NCBI RefSeq assembly: GCF_009763805.1
Contig: NZ_CP046803.1
Location: forward strand, 992,001 to 1,056,000
Direction of reading: 5' to 3'
Origin: Vibrio cidicii
Lineage (GTDB): Bacteria; Pseudomonadota; Gammaproteobacteria; Enterobacterales; Vibrionaceae
DNA: 64,000 nt
Below the pieces are notes generated by a model. The model did no database searches. It worked only from the letters and a program-made list of their open reading frames with translations, and was not told the DNA's origin. This document shows, piece after piece, positions 28,283 to 40,128 of the stretch. How positions within the stretch are numbered: position 1 is the first letter of the stretch; each line of letters opens with the position of its first letter. The translations under genes were made by a program, and so were the position numbers.

Positions 28283-30463
28283 ATGAAAGAACAAACAGCA
28301 TTAAAGAAAGTCGCAGAGATGGCAAGATTAGCCGATAGCTACGTCAGCGCTTGGGGAGATGAAGCGTACGTTTCCGATGAAACGCTTCGCCGCCTGTTGA
28401 CTTCGCTTGGCTACGACACCAGCAGCGACGAAAAACTACTGGCATCTGCTGAAAGAATGCACAAGAAAGACGTATTGGCCCCTGTTTTGGTTCTACGTGA
28501 CGGTGATGCGGTTGAGGTTGAGCTTAACCTTGGCGTGAGCGCGCGTGAAAGCGAGTTCAACTGGCGCTTAGAAACCGAGCAAGGAGAGGTACTGGAAGGC
28601 TATCTTCAATCACAAATTGTGCGTGACGAGCGTGCCGAGGGTGGCCCTCTAGTGTTTGCACTGCCAAAAGATTTGGCGTGGGGTTATCACAAATTGTATG
28701 TCAGTCGTAAGCGTCGCAAAGCGCCTTATGAAATGACGCTGATCAAAACGCCACGCGCGTGTTTCAAACAAGGTTCGCTGGAGCACGGCAAGAAACTTTG
28801 GGGGCCAAGCATTCAGCTTTACACCCTGCGCACTCAGCATAACTGGGGTATCGGTGATTTTGGCGATCTGAAACAACTGGTTAGCGACATCGCTTCGCGT
28901 GGCGGTGATTTCATTGGTCTAAACCCAATCCACTCACTTTTCCCAGCCAACCCTGAAGGGGCTAGCCCATACAGCCCATCTTCTCGCCGCTGGCTGAACA
29001 TTCTGTACATCGATGTGAGTTCCGTACCTGAGTTTGCCCTAAGTGCACAAGCGCAGCAAAAAGTCGGCAGCGCAGAGTTCCAGCAGCGCCTGCAAAAAGT
29101 GCGTGAATCGCACTGGGTGAATTACTCGCAAGTCGCCGAGCTGAAGATGAGCGTATTGCCGCTCTTGTTTGACGAGTTCAAAGCGCGTCATCTGGACAAA
29201 AACAGCGACCGCGCTCGCGCGTTTCTCGCTTTTGTCGAAGATGGCGGCGACAGCTTAGTACACCAAGCGGCGTTTGACGCTTTGCATGCCGATCTGCACG
29301 CCAAAGACAGTAACATGTGGGGCTGGCCTGTTTTCCCTGAGCAGTATCGTCGTTTTGATTCTGCCGCGACGCAGAAGTACATCAAAGAGAACCAAGATCG
29401 CGTTCACCTCTACATGTACCTGCAATGGATTGCGGATGGCCAAATCAACGAAGCGCAAGCACTTGCAGAAGAGAAAGGCATGTCGGTTGGTCTGTACCGT
29501 GACCTCGCGGTGGGCGTGGCCGATTCCGGCAGCGAAACGTGGGCAGACAACGGCAACTTAGTGCTAGACGCAAGCATTGGCGCGCCGCCAGATGTGCTGG
29601 GCCCACTTGGTCAAAACTGGGGTTTGCCGCCGCTTAACCCACAGGTGCTGCAAAACACCTCATACGACGCGTACATCAAACTGCTGCGCGCCAACATGAA
29701 ACATTGCGGCGCACTGCGTATCGACCACGTACTTGGCTTGCTGCGTTTGTGGTGGATCCCAAGAGGTGAGAAAGCGACTGAAGGGGCTTATCTCTACTAC
29801 CCAGTGGAAGACATGCTGGCGATTTTGGCGCTGGAATCTCACCGCCACCAGTGCAGCGTGATCGGCGAAGATTTGGGTACTGTTCCTGACGAGATCGTTG
29901 ACATCTTGCGTGACGCGGGCGTGCACTCTTACAAGGTGTTCTTCTTCGAAACATCGAAAGAAGATGGGGGTTTCATTTCACCTAAGCATTACGCCGAGCA
30001 ATCCATGGCGGCACTGTGTACCCACGACATGCCAACGCTACGCGGTTTCTGGCACTGTGATGACCTGAAAATGGGTCGTGAGATTGGCCTTTACCCGAAT
30101 GAAGAGCAACTGCTCGGTTTGTTTGATGATCGCTTGAAGTGCAAACAAGGCATTCTGGACAGCGTGCGTTGGCACGGTTATCTGCCAGAAGGCATCGGTC
30201 ACGACGCGCAATTTGTGCCAATGGATGCTTACCTAAGCGAAGCGCTGCAACTGCACGTCGCAGCGGGTTCGTCGGCACTGCTTAGCGTTCAGCTTGAAGA
30301 CTGGCTGCAAATGGACAACCCAGTCAACATTCCGGGCACGGTCGATGAGTACCCGAACTGGCGTCGTAAACTGTCGATGAATCTTGATGAGATCTTCAGC
30401 CGTGACGATGTTAACCGCATCGCCAAACGTTTGAGCGAAGTGCGCGCCCAAGCGAGCAAATAA
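28283..30463 (+). CDS. malQ: 4-alpha-glucanotransferase (amylomaltase)
   Basis: 726 aa. GH77 signature stretches: the start of the catalytic domain GPSIQLYTLRTQHNWGIGDF, NPIHSLFPANPEGASPYSPSS, ALRIDHVLGLLRLWWIP (nucleophile Asp), SVIGEDLGTVPDEI (acid/base Glu), LCTHDMPTLRGFW (Asp). The N-terminal extension is that of proteobacterial MalQ. It transfers glucan segments between maltodextrins in the cytoplasm, supplying MalP. AGAAGTACCTTCGGAGAAAG precedes the ATG, with GGAG as ribosome site. Confidence 0.95.
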   Translation: MKEQTALKKVAEMARLADSYVSAWGDEAYVSDETLRRLLTSLGYDTSSDEKLLASAERMHKKDVLAPVLVLRDGDAVEVELNLGVSARESEFNWRLETEQGEVLEGYLQSQIVRDERAEGGPLVFALPKDLAWGYHKLYVSRKRRKAPYEMTLIKTPRACFKQGSLEHGKKLWGPSIQLYTLRTQHNWGIGDFGDLKQLVSDIASRGGDFIGLNPIHSLFPANPEGASPYSPSSRRWLNILYIDVSSVPEFALSAQAQQKVGSAEFQQRLQKVRESHWVNYSQVAELKMSVLPLLFDEFKARHLDKNSDRARAFLAFVEDGGDSLVHQAAFDALHADLHAKDSNMWGWPVFPEQYRRFDSAATQKYIKENQDRVHLYMYLQWIADGQINEAQALAEEKGMSVGLYRDLAVGVADSGSETWADNGNLVLDASIGAPPDVLGPLGQNWGLPPLNPQVLQNTSYDAYIKLLRANMKHCGALRIDHVLGLLRLWWIPRGEKATEGAYLYYPVEDMLAILALESHRHQCSVIGEDLGTVPDEIVDILRDAGVHSYKVFFFETSKEDGGFISPKHYAEQSMAALCTHDMPTLRGFWHCDDLKMGREIGLYPNEEQLLGLFDDRLKCKQGILDSVRWHGYLPEGIGHDAQFVPMDAYLSEALQLHVAAGSSALLSVQLEDWLQMDNPVNIPGTVDEYPNWRRKLSMNLDEIFSRDDVNRIAKRLSEVRAQASK

Positions 30464-30574
30464 GCCGGCTTGAAAAGAGATGACCCGATGTAATGACTTG
30501 ATTTTACGCACAGAAACTACAGCATGGGTCACTCTATCTTTACCAGTAAATTGGTAGAATAAGGTACCGTTATT

Positions 30575-30602
30575 ATGCCCGCCCCATAAAGCGGGCATTT
30601 TT
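30575..30602 (+). terminator. Terminator after malQ
   Basis: ATGCCCGC (30575-30582) pairs with GCGGGCAT (30591-30598), followed by a T-rich run. Upstream, TGACCC (30481-30486) and GGGTCA (30525-30530) can pair, so the 3' region 30478-30602 may be a structured transcript end. Confidence 0.85.
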
Positions 30603-30701
30603 GTTATTTATTGCCGTTTGCGCTTTACTGTGTAACGCAATAAGTTTGTGGTGAACGCGGAATTTAGTTCACAACGTTGGCTGTTTGGCGAGGGAAAAGG
30701 T

Positions 30702-32883
<2,182 letters not shown>

Positions 32884-32903
32884 AAATCCGTTTCTAGATC
32901 GGC

Positions 32904-32934
32904 AAAAATGGGAACCGAGCGTTCCCATTTTTTA
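32904..32934 (+). terminator. Terminator after glgB
   Basis: AAAAATGGGAAC (32904-32915) with GTTCCCATTTTT (32921-32932), 12-bp stem with five-base loop and a T run. Confidence 0.92.
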
Positions 32935-33088
32935 TTGGCTAAATTTTGCACTAAAATCCTTATCTGGCTCTTTGCAATTTTTTGCCGTCAGTTATAATTC
33001 GCGCTCTTTAGAGATATCGCCAGCAGCGAAAAGTGGCAATTCGATCACGACCGGCTGGAAGTAATCAACACTGGAAGCAGACCAAGTA

Positions 33089-34501
33089 ATGACAGTTCAA
33101 ACGTTTACGCCTAACCAAACAACTACGTTGGAGACGGCAAAAAAAACCATCGAGCAGCAAAGCCAAGAAATGACGCCAACGGGTGGCAATAAAGTCGGTT
33201 TTGTCTCTTTGGGTTGTCCAAAAAACCTGGTGGATTCTGAGCGAATCCTGACTCAGTTACGTACCGAAGGCTACGAAATCGTCAACAGTTACCATGATTC
33301 TGACGTCGTGATCGTCAACACCTGCGGTTTTATCGACAGTGCGGTGCAGGAATCGCTGGATACCATCGGCGAAGCGTTAAAAGAGAACGGCAAAGTGATT
33401 GTGACTGGCTGTTTGGGCGCGCGTGAAGATGAGATCCGCGAGGTGCACCCGAATGTGCTTGGTATTACTGGCCCGCATGCCTACGAAAACGTCCTTGAAC
33501 ACGTGCACCAGTTTGCGCCAAAACCCGCGCACAATCCGTTTACCAGCCTAGTGCCGGATCATGGCGTTAAGCTGACGCCAAAGCATTACGCTTATTTGAA
33601 AATATCGGAAGGGTGTAACCACCGCTGCACCTTCTGCATCATCCCATCGATGCGTGGCGATCTGGTTAGCCGTCCGGTGGGTGAAATCATCAGCGAAGCG
33701 GAGCGTTTGAAAAACGCTGGCGTGAAAGAGCTACTGGTGATCAGCCAAGACACCAGTGCTTACGGGGTCGACAGCAAACACAGCTTAGGCTTTGCCAACG
33801 GCACGCCTGTGCGTCAAAACATCAAAGCGCTGAGCGAAGAACTTGGCAAACTGGGCATTTGGGTGCGCTTGCACTATGTCTATCCGTATCCACATGTGGA
33901 TGATTTGATCCCGCTGATGGCGGAAGGAAAGATCCTGCCGTATTTGGATATTCCGTTCCAACACGCCAGCCCGAATGTTTTGAAAGCGATGAAACGTCCG
34001 GGGCGCGCCGAGCGTACGCTGGATCAAATCAAAAAATGGCGCGAAATTTGCCCTGAGTTGGTGATCCGTTCGACTTTCATCGTCGGTTTCCCTGGCGAGA
34101 CAGAAGAAGATTTCGAGATGCTGCTGGAGTGGCTAAAAGAAGCGCAACTGGATCGCGTTGGCTGCTTTAAATACTCTCCGGTTGAAGGGGCGGCGGCAAA
34201 TGAGATCGCGGAGCAGATCGCCGAAGAGGTCAAGCAGGAGCGTTTTGAGCGCTTTATGCTGGTTCAGCAAGAGATCAGTGCCGCCAAGCTGCAAAAACGT
34301 GTTGGCAGCATCATGAAAGTGATCATCGATGAAGTGGACGAAGAGGGCGCGATTGGCCGTACCTACGCTGATGCGCCGGAAATCGATGGTTTGGTTTACC
34401 TTAATGGCGAAACCAGCCTCAAGCCGGGTGAGCTGGTTGAGGTGGTGATCGAGCACGCCGATGAGTACGATCTGTGGGGGTCGCTGGCCAGCGCGCAGTA
34501 A
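33089..34501 (+). CDS. rimO: Ribosomal protein S12 methylthiotransferase RimO
   Basis: 470 aa. Three domains in order: MTTase/UPF0004 ([32 protein letters not shown], carrying the auxiliary cluster cysteines), radical SAM with CxxxCxxC ([11 protein letters not shown]), and a C-terminal TRAM domain. LGCPKN with the Cys separates RimO from MiaB relatives. It methylthiolates Asp88 of ribosomal protein S12. An N-terminal extension of about 35 residues precedes the conserved start. Convergent with the LysE gene. Confidence 0.95.
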   Translation: MTVQTFTPNQTTTLETAKKTIEQQSQEMTPTGGNKVGFVSLGCPKNLVDSERILTQLRTEGYEIVNSYHDSDVVIVNTCGFIDSAVQESLDTIGEALKENGKVIVTGCLGAREDEIREVHPNVLGITGPHAYENVLEHVHQFAPKPAHNPFTSLVPDHGVKLTPKHYAYLKISEGCNHRCTFCIIPSMRGDLVSRPVGEIISEAERLKNAGVKELLVISQDTSAYGVDSKHSLGFANGTPVRQNIKALSEELGKLGIWVRLHYVYPYPHVDDLIPLMAEGKILPYLDIPFQHASPNVLKAMKRPGRAERTLDQIKKWREICPELVIRSTFIVGFPGETEEDFEMLLEWLKEAQLDRVGCFKYSPVEGAAANEIAEQIAEEVKQERFERFMLVQQEISAAKLQKRVGSIMKVIIDEVDEEGAIGRTYADAPEIDGLVYLNGETSLKPGELVEVVIEHADEYDLWGSLASAQ

Positions 34502-34537
34502 AACCAACGATTGTTACCAGCAAATCATCGCAATCAA

Positions 34538-34562
34538 AAAGAGTCGGCTTGTCCGGCTCTTT
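34538..34562. terminator. Terminator between rimO and the LysE gene
   Basis: AAAGAGTCGG (34538-34547) pairs with CCGGCTCTTT (34553-34562), one mismatch, between convergent genes; A and T runs on either side allow both directions. Confidence 0.75.
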
Positions 34563-34564
34563 GC

Positions 34565-35155
34565 TTATCCCAGCATAGGGAGGGTGGAGACCAGCAGTAG
34601 AAGCGCCATGCTGATGTTGAACCCTTTGACTCGCGTGCTAGTGGTAAGCCAACGCTGCAATTGTGTGCCAGCGGCGGCCCAAAAGCTGACCGAAGGAATG
34701 TTGGCAGCGATAAAAATCCCGGCGATCAACGTCAGCTCCCACCAATGGCTGCCGCTGCTGTAAACGCTGACCGCAGTCAGTGCCATCGACCAGCCTTTAG
34801 GGTTTACCCATTGAAAACTGGCGGCTTGTAAAAAATTGAGCGGCGTGAAATTCTCTTTCTCGGCCGCTTTGCCGCTGGTGGCGATTTTCACCGCCAAATA
34901 GAGTAAATAGCTCAGACTGAGGTATTTCAAAATATCATGGCTGAGTGGGTAGTGGTTAAACAGCCCCATCAGCCCCACGCCGACTAAGATCACCATCAGG
35001 GCAAAACCGAATGTAACGCCAAGCATGTGCGGAATGGTGCGCACAAATCCGACATTGGCCCCTGAGGTCATCAACATAATGTTGTTCGGACCGGGGGTAA
35101 AGGTAGAAACAAACGCAAACAAGGCCAAAGCCCCCAATTGTTGCAACTCCATCAT
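34565..35155 (-). CDS. LysE/RhtB-family amino acid exporter
   Basis: 196 aa from ATG 35155 (GAGG five to six bases before; a second ATG follows directly at 35152). Typical family N-terminus LFAFVSTFTPGPNNIMLMTSG, with about six membrane segments and the QWVNPKGW motif. It exports an amino acid or related metabolite across the inner membrane. Divergent from an AsnC/Lrp-type regulator gene, an arrangement common for LysE exporters, so that regulator probably controls it. The frame extends upstream to 35260, but without family similarity. Confidence 0.9.
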   Translation of the reverse strand: MMELQQLGALALFAFVSTFTPGPNNIMLMTSGANVGFVRTIPHMLGVTFGFALMVILVGVGLMGLFNHYPLSHDILKYLSLSYLLYLAVKIATSGKAAEKENFTPLNFLQAASFQWVNPKGWSMALTAVSVYSSGSHWWELTLIAGIFIAANIPSVSFWAAAGTQLQRWLTTSTRVKGFNISMALLLLVSTLPMLG

Positions 35156-35288
35156 TTTTTCCTCAATTTCTCTTATTGTTGGTTCATGAGATAACGCTTG
35201 ACCGGTCACGACAATCATAAGTAGTTTCAATGGCAATTTTGTGCTTATATTTGATGACAAAACACAATATCAGCAAGAAAATTTCACC

Positions 35289-35729
35289 ATGGACAAGTTT
35301 GACGAAAAAATATTGCACGCACTGAAAAATAATGGTCGTCTCCCTAATGTTGAGCTGGCAGAGCGTGTCGGGTTGTCGGCCTCGGCCACCTTAAGGCGAG
35401 TGCAAGATTTGGAGCGAAAAGGGGTGATTCAGGGCTACCGGGCGATGCTCGACAGCAGTCAACTTGGTATCGGTTTTGTCGCCTATGTATCGATTGGGCT
35501 GGCGTCGCACAGTAAAAAAGCGCAGCAACAATTTGAAGATCATGTGCGCTTTGTCGATGAAGTGGTCGAGTGTCACAACATCACGGGAGCGAATGAGTAC
35601 TTACTTCGAGTCGAAACCCGCGATCTGGTCAGCTACAAGAAATTTCACGCCGATGTGTTAGGAGAGTGCGAGCAGGTCAAATCCATCACCACTATGGTGG
35701 TAATGGACTCGCCAAAGGATGAACGCTAG
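35289..35729 (+). CDS. Lrp/AsnC-family transcriptional regulator
   Basis: 146 aa from ATG 35289; the start is set by MDKFDEKILHALKNNGR, the usual first line of the family, although the frame is open to 35241. N-terminal HTH (NVELAERVGLSASATLRRVQDLE), then the RAM ligand-binding domain (GFVAYVSIGL ... GANEYLLRVETRDL). Divergent from the LysE-type exporter, its probable target. Its stop codon overlaps that of the convergent metalloprotease gene in the palindrome CTAG (35726-35729). Confidence 0.9.
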   Translation: MDKFDEKILHALKNNGRLPNVELAERVGLSASATLRRVQDLERKGVIQGYRAMLDSSQLGIGFVAYVSIGLASHSKKAQQQFEDHVRFVDEVVECHNITGANEYLLRVETRDLVSYKKFHADVLGECEQVKSITTMVVMDSPKDER

Positions 35730-36913
35730 AGAAATGCGCTCGCTAACGCCTCCCATTTCTCTTGGCCGATAAGCTGAATTACCTGAGTGGTAAAGTCGCT
35801 ACTGAGCTGAACTTGGCTACCAAGGTCGATGTTTTGCAGGTTATCTAAAGAGTGGCCTTTTGCTTGTAGCGCTAAGTCAAGAGCGTACCAAAATGCGGCA
35901 CCTTTGAAGTAAAACAGAGGGTAGTATTGATAGTTGCCGAGCTCTTTGACTTGGCGATGCGCCTCGTATAACCCCAGCTTGGCAAAGGGAAACTTCTGCG
36001 CCATTTGCTGCCAAAGCACGTCCGGCGTGTCAAAGGCGAATTTACTGCCAAACAGCGATTTTTGCGCATAATACTCAGCCAAGCTTTCGGCTTTCCAACC
36101 GGCAAGGTTGCGGTGTTCCATGTAGTGCACCGATTCATGGGCCGAAATTTTTAACAAATGACGTAGTGATTCATCGGTTAACTCGCCCTGCTCAAGCAGG
36201 GTATTGGTGAGCAACAGGTTACTGCCTGCCGCGCCGCCAATGCTGCCGCCTTCTTTTTCACGCTTGAAAAAGGCCAATTCCCAATCCTGCATTTGTGCTG
36301 GAAACACTTTTTGCAGATACTGCAACTGATGCTCTAACGTGGGTAACCAGCGCTGCTTTTGTTGCAATACTTGCGGGTCTTCAACGTGAATAGTTACGGG
36401 CTGGCCATTGATATTCAACGTCGCTGTTGGCATCCCCCATAACAAGTATAGCGGCGGCGCATCTTCCCCTTTCAGTGGATAGCAACGAGCTTGCGGAGTG
36501 CACACTTGCGCGTTACTGCTGCCGGCGATGCGCGGCAAGGTATTGAATTCAGAAATAAAATACCAACCGGATTTCGCTGAGTAAGTACTTTCTTGGCTGG
36601 AAGGATCAAAACCTTGCGGATCAACCGTTGGCAGGTTCACTTGCCACGTGAGCGCATCACACGCTGTTTCGCGGTGGTAATCCAGTGGTGTGGATGTGCC
36701 GTTACGCAGACAAAAGAGATCAGGCTGGGCGGTAATGGGGCCACTTCTTGGCGGCAAAACCGTCATTTTGGGTAACGAGCTCGTATCAATGGAAAAGTGC
36801 AGTTGGCTTTTTAATAGCGGGTCGACCTGAACTTGATAAGTGAGCGGTTGAGTGAGTGCGGCAAAAGTGGTGATAGTCGGTAACAAAGCTGCAAAAAGGC
36901 GAATAGTCATCAT
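35726..36913 (-). CDS. Secreted HExxH metallopeptidase-like protein
   Basis: 395 aa with a hydrophobic N-terminal signal sequence (to about FAALT). The body has a zinc-protease motif AHESVHYMEH near residues 258-267, followed about 10 residues on by WKAESLAEYYAQKS, which supplies a Glu. This HExxH...W..E.(L/I)AEYY layout recalls the M1/M61 aminopeptidase clan. Cysteines at LFCLRN, TACDAL, QVCTPQ and ARCYPL could form periplasmic disulfides. I do not recognise a named family. No operon partner; the neighbour pcp, encoded upstream on the same strand, is 77 bases away. Confidence 0.65.
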   Translation of the reverse strand: MMTIRLFAALLPTITTFAALTQPLTYQVQVDPLLKSQLHFSIDTSSLPKMTVLPPRSGPITAQPDLFCLRNGTSTPLDYHRETACDALTWQVNLPTVDPQGFDPSSQESTYSAKSGWYFISEFNTLPRIAGSSNAQVCTPQARCYPLKGEDAPPLYLLWGMPTATLNINGQPVTIHVEDPQVLQQKQRWLPTLEHQLQYLQKVFPAQMQDWELAFFKREKEGGSIGGAAGSNLLLTNTLLEQGELTDESLRHLLKISAHESVHYMEHRNLAGWKAESLAEYYAQKSLFGSKFAFDTPDVLWQQMAQKFPFAKLGLYEAHRQVKELGNYQYYPLFYFKGAAFWYALDLALQAKGHSLDNLQNIDLGSQVQLSSDFTTQVIQLIGQEKWEALASAFL

Positions 36914-36989
36914 CTGGCATGGGTGGGTTCACGGTTTTTTTAAGACTAGCACCTTCACTTGCGGTTCAGCTGAGAATGTCAATTTACGG

Positions 36990-37629
36990 TTAACAAATCG
37001 TGCCGCCAGCCAGTGCGATGTCGTTCGGATGCTCTAGCGAGGCGAGAATGGCAAGTTTGAGCCCGTGTACGATCGTCTCCAAACTCATACTGGGCTGCTG
37101 GCCCAAAACCGCTTGTTGAGTGAGCAGCGGAATATGCACAAATCCACTGCGAATCGCACGTTGTTCGAGATAGTGCTGTACGCTGTAAAAGAGGTGATTG
37201 CAGACATATGTTCCGGCCGAATGTGAGATCTGGCAAGGAATACCGGCGTCTTGTAGCGTTTTTGTGATGGCTTTGACTGGCAGAGTTGAAAAATAGGCCG
37301 CAGGGCCTGCCGCGTCAATCGCTTGGTCTACTGGCTGATTGCCTGCATTGTCAGCGATACGAAAATCATCCAGATTGATCGCGATACGCTCAGGAGTAAT
37401 GGCGTGTCTGCCAGCAGCTTGACCAAGCATAATCACCACATCCGGCTGATGGTGTTCAATTGCCTCAATAACCACTTGCGCCGACTGATAACGCACCACA
37501 GGAAACGCTGCAACTGACCAGGCGCACTTGCTGCCATGGGCTGTCACTCAGCTTTTTTACCGCTTCAAGAGAGGGGTTGATGGACTCTCCACCAAAGGGT
37601 TCAAAGCCAGTTACCAGAACGGTGCGCAT
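36990..37629 (-). CDS. pcp: Pyrrolidone-carboxylate peptidase (frameshifted in this sequence)
   Basis: 212 aa from ATG 37629 once one A is removed from AAA at 37503-37505. The corrected junction reads [15 protein letters not shown]15-family features: N-terminus [17 protein letters not shown], the Glu region [10 protein letters not shown], the nucleophile Cys in [14 protein letters not shown], and the His in [10 protein letters not shown]. It removes N-terminal pyroglutamate from peptides in the cytoplasm. In other bacteria pcp often follows DUF969/DUF979 membrane genes; these are not seen here. Confidence 0.9.
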
Positions 37630-37957
37630 GTTAAAATCTCCCAAAATAACAATGAACTACGCTAAATAGCCAAGCCATTATGCCTGCAAATCACTATGCC
37701 TGATTTTGGCTCTGCCGCCAATCCGATTTCATCGCCAATTACCTGCACGGTTTGAAGTGGCTCGAAAATGTTTGTCGAGCGCTTTGGCGTGCTACAAACA
37801 GGTTGGAAAGAAGCTAGCAAACCGGGCAAAAAGTCCCACTGAATCCCATTTTGAGCGCGGCATGCCACGCACATCCTGCTAGCTTTACAAGCGCCTATTC
37901 TCACTAAGCGGGATAGGTTTTCAATACGTAACGTTTTGAGAATCAAAAGGGATCAGG
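37630..37957. other. Intergenic region between pcp and the LPMO gene
   Basis: Divergent promoter region of 328 bases. A minus-strand open frame of 94 codons (37662-37946) lacks a ribosome site and any known motif. GGGATCAGG before the LPMO ATG is its ribosome site. I looked for a c-di-GMP (GEMM) riboswitch, known upstream of gbpA in Vibrio cholerae, and did not find its conserved core. Confidence 0.5.
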
Positions 37958-39136
37958 ATGAAAAATACAATTACTCTGTCTGCCTTGGGGGCGAGTGTCA
38001 TCGCCGCGCTCAGCGCATTCAATGTCAGTGCCCATGGCTGGGTCGAATACCCCAATGCGAGACAAAATATCTGTTATGAAGATGGCGGTTTCTGGACTAA
38101 TCAAACACCGAATAAAGCGTGTCAGGCGGCGTATGATGTCTCTGGCGCGTATCCATTTGTGCAGCGCAATGAAGTCTCGGCCAATGTGCCTAACTATCGT
38201 GATATGGCCCATGTAAAAGCGATTGTGGCCAATGGCGAGCTGTGCTCGGCGGGCGATGCGGCGAAAGCGGGTTTGAATCTGCCTTCGCCCCATTGGCAAA
38301 GAACCAATGTCTCTTTGGATGCCAACAATCAACTGGATTTAGTGTTCGCTGGCGTGGTGCCACATAACCCCTCTTACTGGGAGTTTTATCTCACCAAACC
38401 AAGCTACGATCCTTCTTTGCCACTGACCTGGGATGATCTCGAGCTGATCGATAGTGCTGGCGATGTGGCAGTGGATGATCAAAAACGCTATCGCATTAAG
38501 GTCCGCTTTCCGGCGGGGCGCAGCGGTGATGCCATTCTCTACACTCGCTGGCAGCGTGTTGATGCCGGTGGCGAAGGCTTCTACAACTGTAGCGACATCA
38601 CGTTCAAAGACGGAGGAACCACGCCTCCCACTGACCCGACGGATCCACCGACTGAGCCGGGTAACAACCTGAGCGTGCTGGGCTATTTTGTTCCGCAAGG
38701 CTTTACGGTGGAATCGGGAGATACGGTGCGTTTTCGAACCTTTGATGCGTCCGGCGCAGAGCTGGTGGATCTCTCTTTACCGATCAGCGCCAACAACACC
38801 AGTACTTGGGGAGCTGAGCTGGCAGGGCAGTTTAATGGTCAGCAACACAAAGATTGGTACATCGGTATCTGGCATCAGGAGATGAACCACTATATGTTCG
38901 ATACGCGCAACGTGTTTGCCAACCAAGTCCATGCGCCAAGCGCCGATTTCAGTTACGCGCTGTCGCTGGTCAAAGGCGATACCACACCACCGACCGAGCC
39001 AGACAACCTTTGGAGCAAAGGCAAAGTTTATCAGGCGGGCGATGTAGTGAGCCACAACGGACGCGAATGGACGGCCAAATGGTGGACCAAAGGTGAGGAA
39101 CCGGGTACCACTGGAGAGTGGGGCGTTTGGAAATAG
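37958..39136 (+). CDS. Secreted chitin-active lytic polysaccharide monooxygenase (AA10) with CBM5/12
   Basis: 392 aa. Signal peptide ends at SA/H, leaving His26 as the mature N-terminus, the first ligand of the copper histidine brace (HGWVEYPNARQ). The second His lies in VVPHNPSYWEFYLTK. Cysteine pairs are typical of AA10. A TPPTDPTDPPTEPG linker leads to a middle domain and then a C-terminal CBM5/12 chitin-binding module (WSKGKVYQAGDVVSHNGREW, WWTKGEEPG). It cleaves crystalline chitin oxidatively outside the cell. The product is shorter than GbpA and has one CBM5/12. Confidence 0.93.
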   Translation: MKNTITLSALGASVIAALSAFNVSAHGWVEYPNARQNICYEDGGFWTNQTPNKACQAAYDVSGAYPFVQRNEVSANVPNYRDMAHVKAIVANGELCSAGDAAKAGLNLPSPHWQRTNVSLDANNQLDLVFAGVVPHNPSYWEFYLTKPSYDPSLPLTWDDLELIDSAGDVAVDDQKRYRIKVRFPAGRSGDAILYTRWQRVDAGGEGFYNCSDITFKDGGTTPPTDPTDPPTEPGNNLSVLGYFVPQGFTVESGDTVRFRTFDASGAELVDLSLPISANNTSTWGAELAGQFNGQQHKDWYIGIWHQEMNHYMFDTRNVFANQVHAPSADFSYALSLVKGDTTPPTEPDNLWSKGKVYQAGDVVSHNGREWTAKWWTKGEEPGTTGEWGVWK

Positions 39137-39144
39137 TCTCGCGA

Positions 39145-39753
39145 CTAACGATTGGCAGTGCGCACGCGCTGCCAATTCATATAGGCTTCATCGGCCAAAT
39201 TGAGCATGAGCCTATCCTCTTCGGTGTCACCATACGCATAAATCTTGCTGTAGTCGCTTAAGCGACAGTGCTGTTTTACCCGCTGTACTTTCTGTTTTCT
39301 GCTGCAATCGCCCTGTTGGTACTTGCCCGTATATCGGCCTTGTCTGACCGCCATTTCACTGCACAATAGATCTATGCCCTGCGCGTCGCACCAATGGCGC
39401 AGATAGAGATCGAGCGACGCGGAGACCAAGATGATCCGATCGCCGCGCTGTTGATGCCAAGCCAGTTTCGCCATTGCCTCCGGCCGTAGATAACGTGGAA
39501 TAACCTCACGGGCAAACTGCTTTCCGATTACTTGCAAGCTTGCCTCTCGGCGGCCTTTAAACGCGATCCAACTGGCGATGGGGCGCATAAGATGACTTGG
39601 CAACAGATTGGCTTTGTACAGCAGATAAAACGGCGCGATCACCATTCGACCCATCCACTTACGCGTGCCTGAGGCGGAATGGTTGAGAAAGAGTGAAAAC
39701 ATATCTTCGTTGGTGAGTGTACCGTCGAAATCAAACAGAGCCAGATTCATCAC
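39145..39753 (-). CDS. HAD-IB family phosphatase
   Basis: 202 aa. HAD motif I is ALFDFDGTLT (nucleophile Asp8, Asp10), motif II is ILVSAS, and the motif III/IV region is KIYAYGDTEEDRLML. The HAD-IB subfamily (SerB-like) is indicated by the cap insert with membrane-proximal helices (GRMVIAPFYLLYKANLLP). The substrate is unknown; relatives act on phosphoserine or phospholipid intermediates. Convergent with the LPMO gene, eight bases apart, with no obvious terminator between. Confidence 0.85.
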   Translation of the reverse strand: MMNLALFDFDGTLTNEDMFSLFLNHSASGTRKWMGRMVIAPFYLLYKANLLPSHLMRPIASWIAFKGRREASLQVIGKQFAREVIPRYLRPEAMAKLAWHQQRGDRIILVSASLDLYLRHWCDAQGIDLLCSEMAVRQGRYTGKYQQGDCSRKQKVQRVKQHCRLSDYSKIYAYGDTEEDRLMLNLADEAYMNWQRVRTANR

Positions 39754-40128
39754 AACGCCTTGTTATCTTTTGCTTTAAGCGCCAAGTGTACCTCATCAGC
39801 GCAAAGAGGCCGAGCCAAAAGGAAAAATGTAATTGCATTAGGATTTATTAGATGGATATGCAAAATATAGTTATAAATAATCGTGTTCTTTACCATAAAA
39901 AATCTTTTCCTTAGGCGGGACATTTTTTATTGTGCTGAGTAAACGATGACCTTATTATCCCCCTGCTTCTTGATGATAGCCAATCCGAGTACATCACATT
40001 CTGTTTTGTGGCAAGGCGATAGAGCAACTATCCAAGAGTGACTTTGACGGCGCACGCGCGCTCTTATTGACGCTCCACTTTTCATCACGACTCACATGAA
40101 AAGTGCCCAACAGACTTGGAGGTTTACA
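39754..40128 (+). promoter_or_regulatory. Long AT-rich leader of the decarboxylase gene with hairpins
   Basis: 375 bases without a gene. Close to the start codon is a perfect 10-bp stem, CACTTTTCAT (40076-40085) with ATGAAAAGTG (40096-40105), ending 12 bases before the GGAGG ribosome site at 40118-40122. Just before it AAGAG (40034-40038) can pair with CTCTT (40061-40065) around a GCGC stem. This could be a 5' regulatory RNA. It does not match the lysine riboswitch. Confidence 0.45.

Noticed and set aside
37662..37946. Minus-strand open frame of 94 codons upstream of pcp
   Set aside because: The C-terminal half looks somewhat protein-like, but there is no ribosome site, no known motif, and it spans the divergent promoter region of the LPMO gene. 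It might be a gene remnant; not supported enough to annotate.
37800..37957. Possible c-di-GMP (GEMM) riboswitch upstream of the LPMO gene
   Set aside because: Expected from gbpA in V. cholerae, but the conserved core (GCAAACC and GACGCAAAGCC) is absent.
39973..40041. 22-codon leader peptide before the decarboxylase gene
   Set aside because: No ribosome site and no run of Lys, Arg or Orn-related codons or similarity to SpeFL that I can see.
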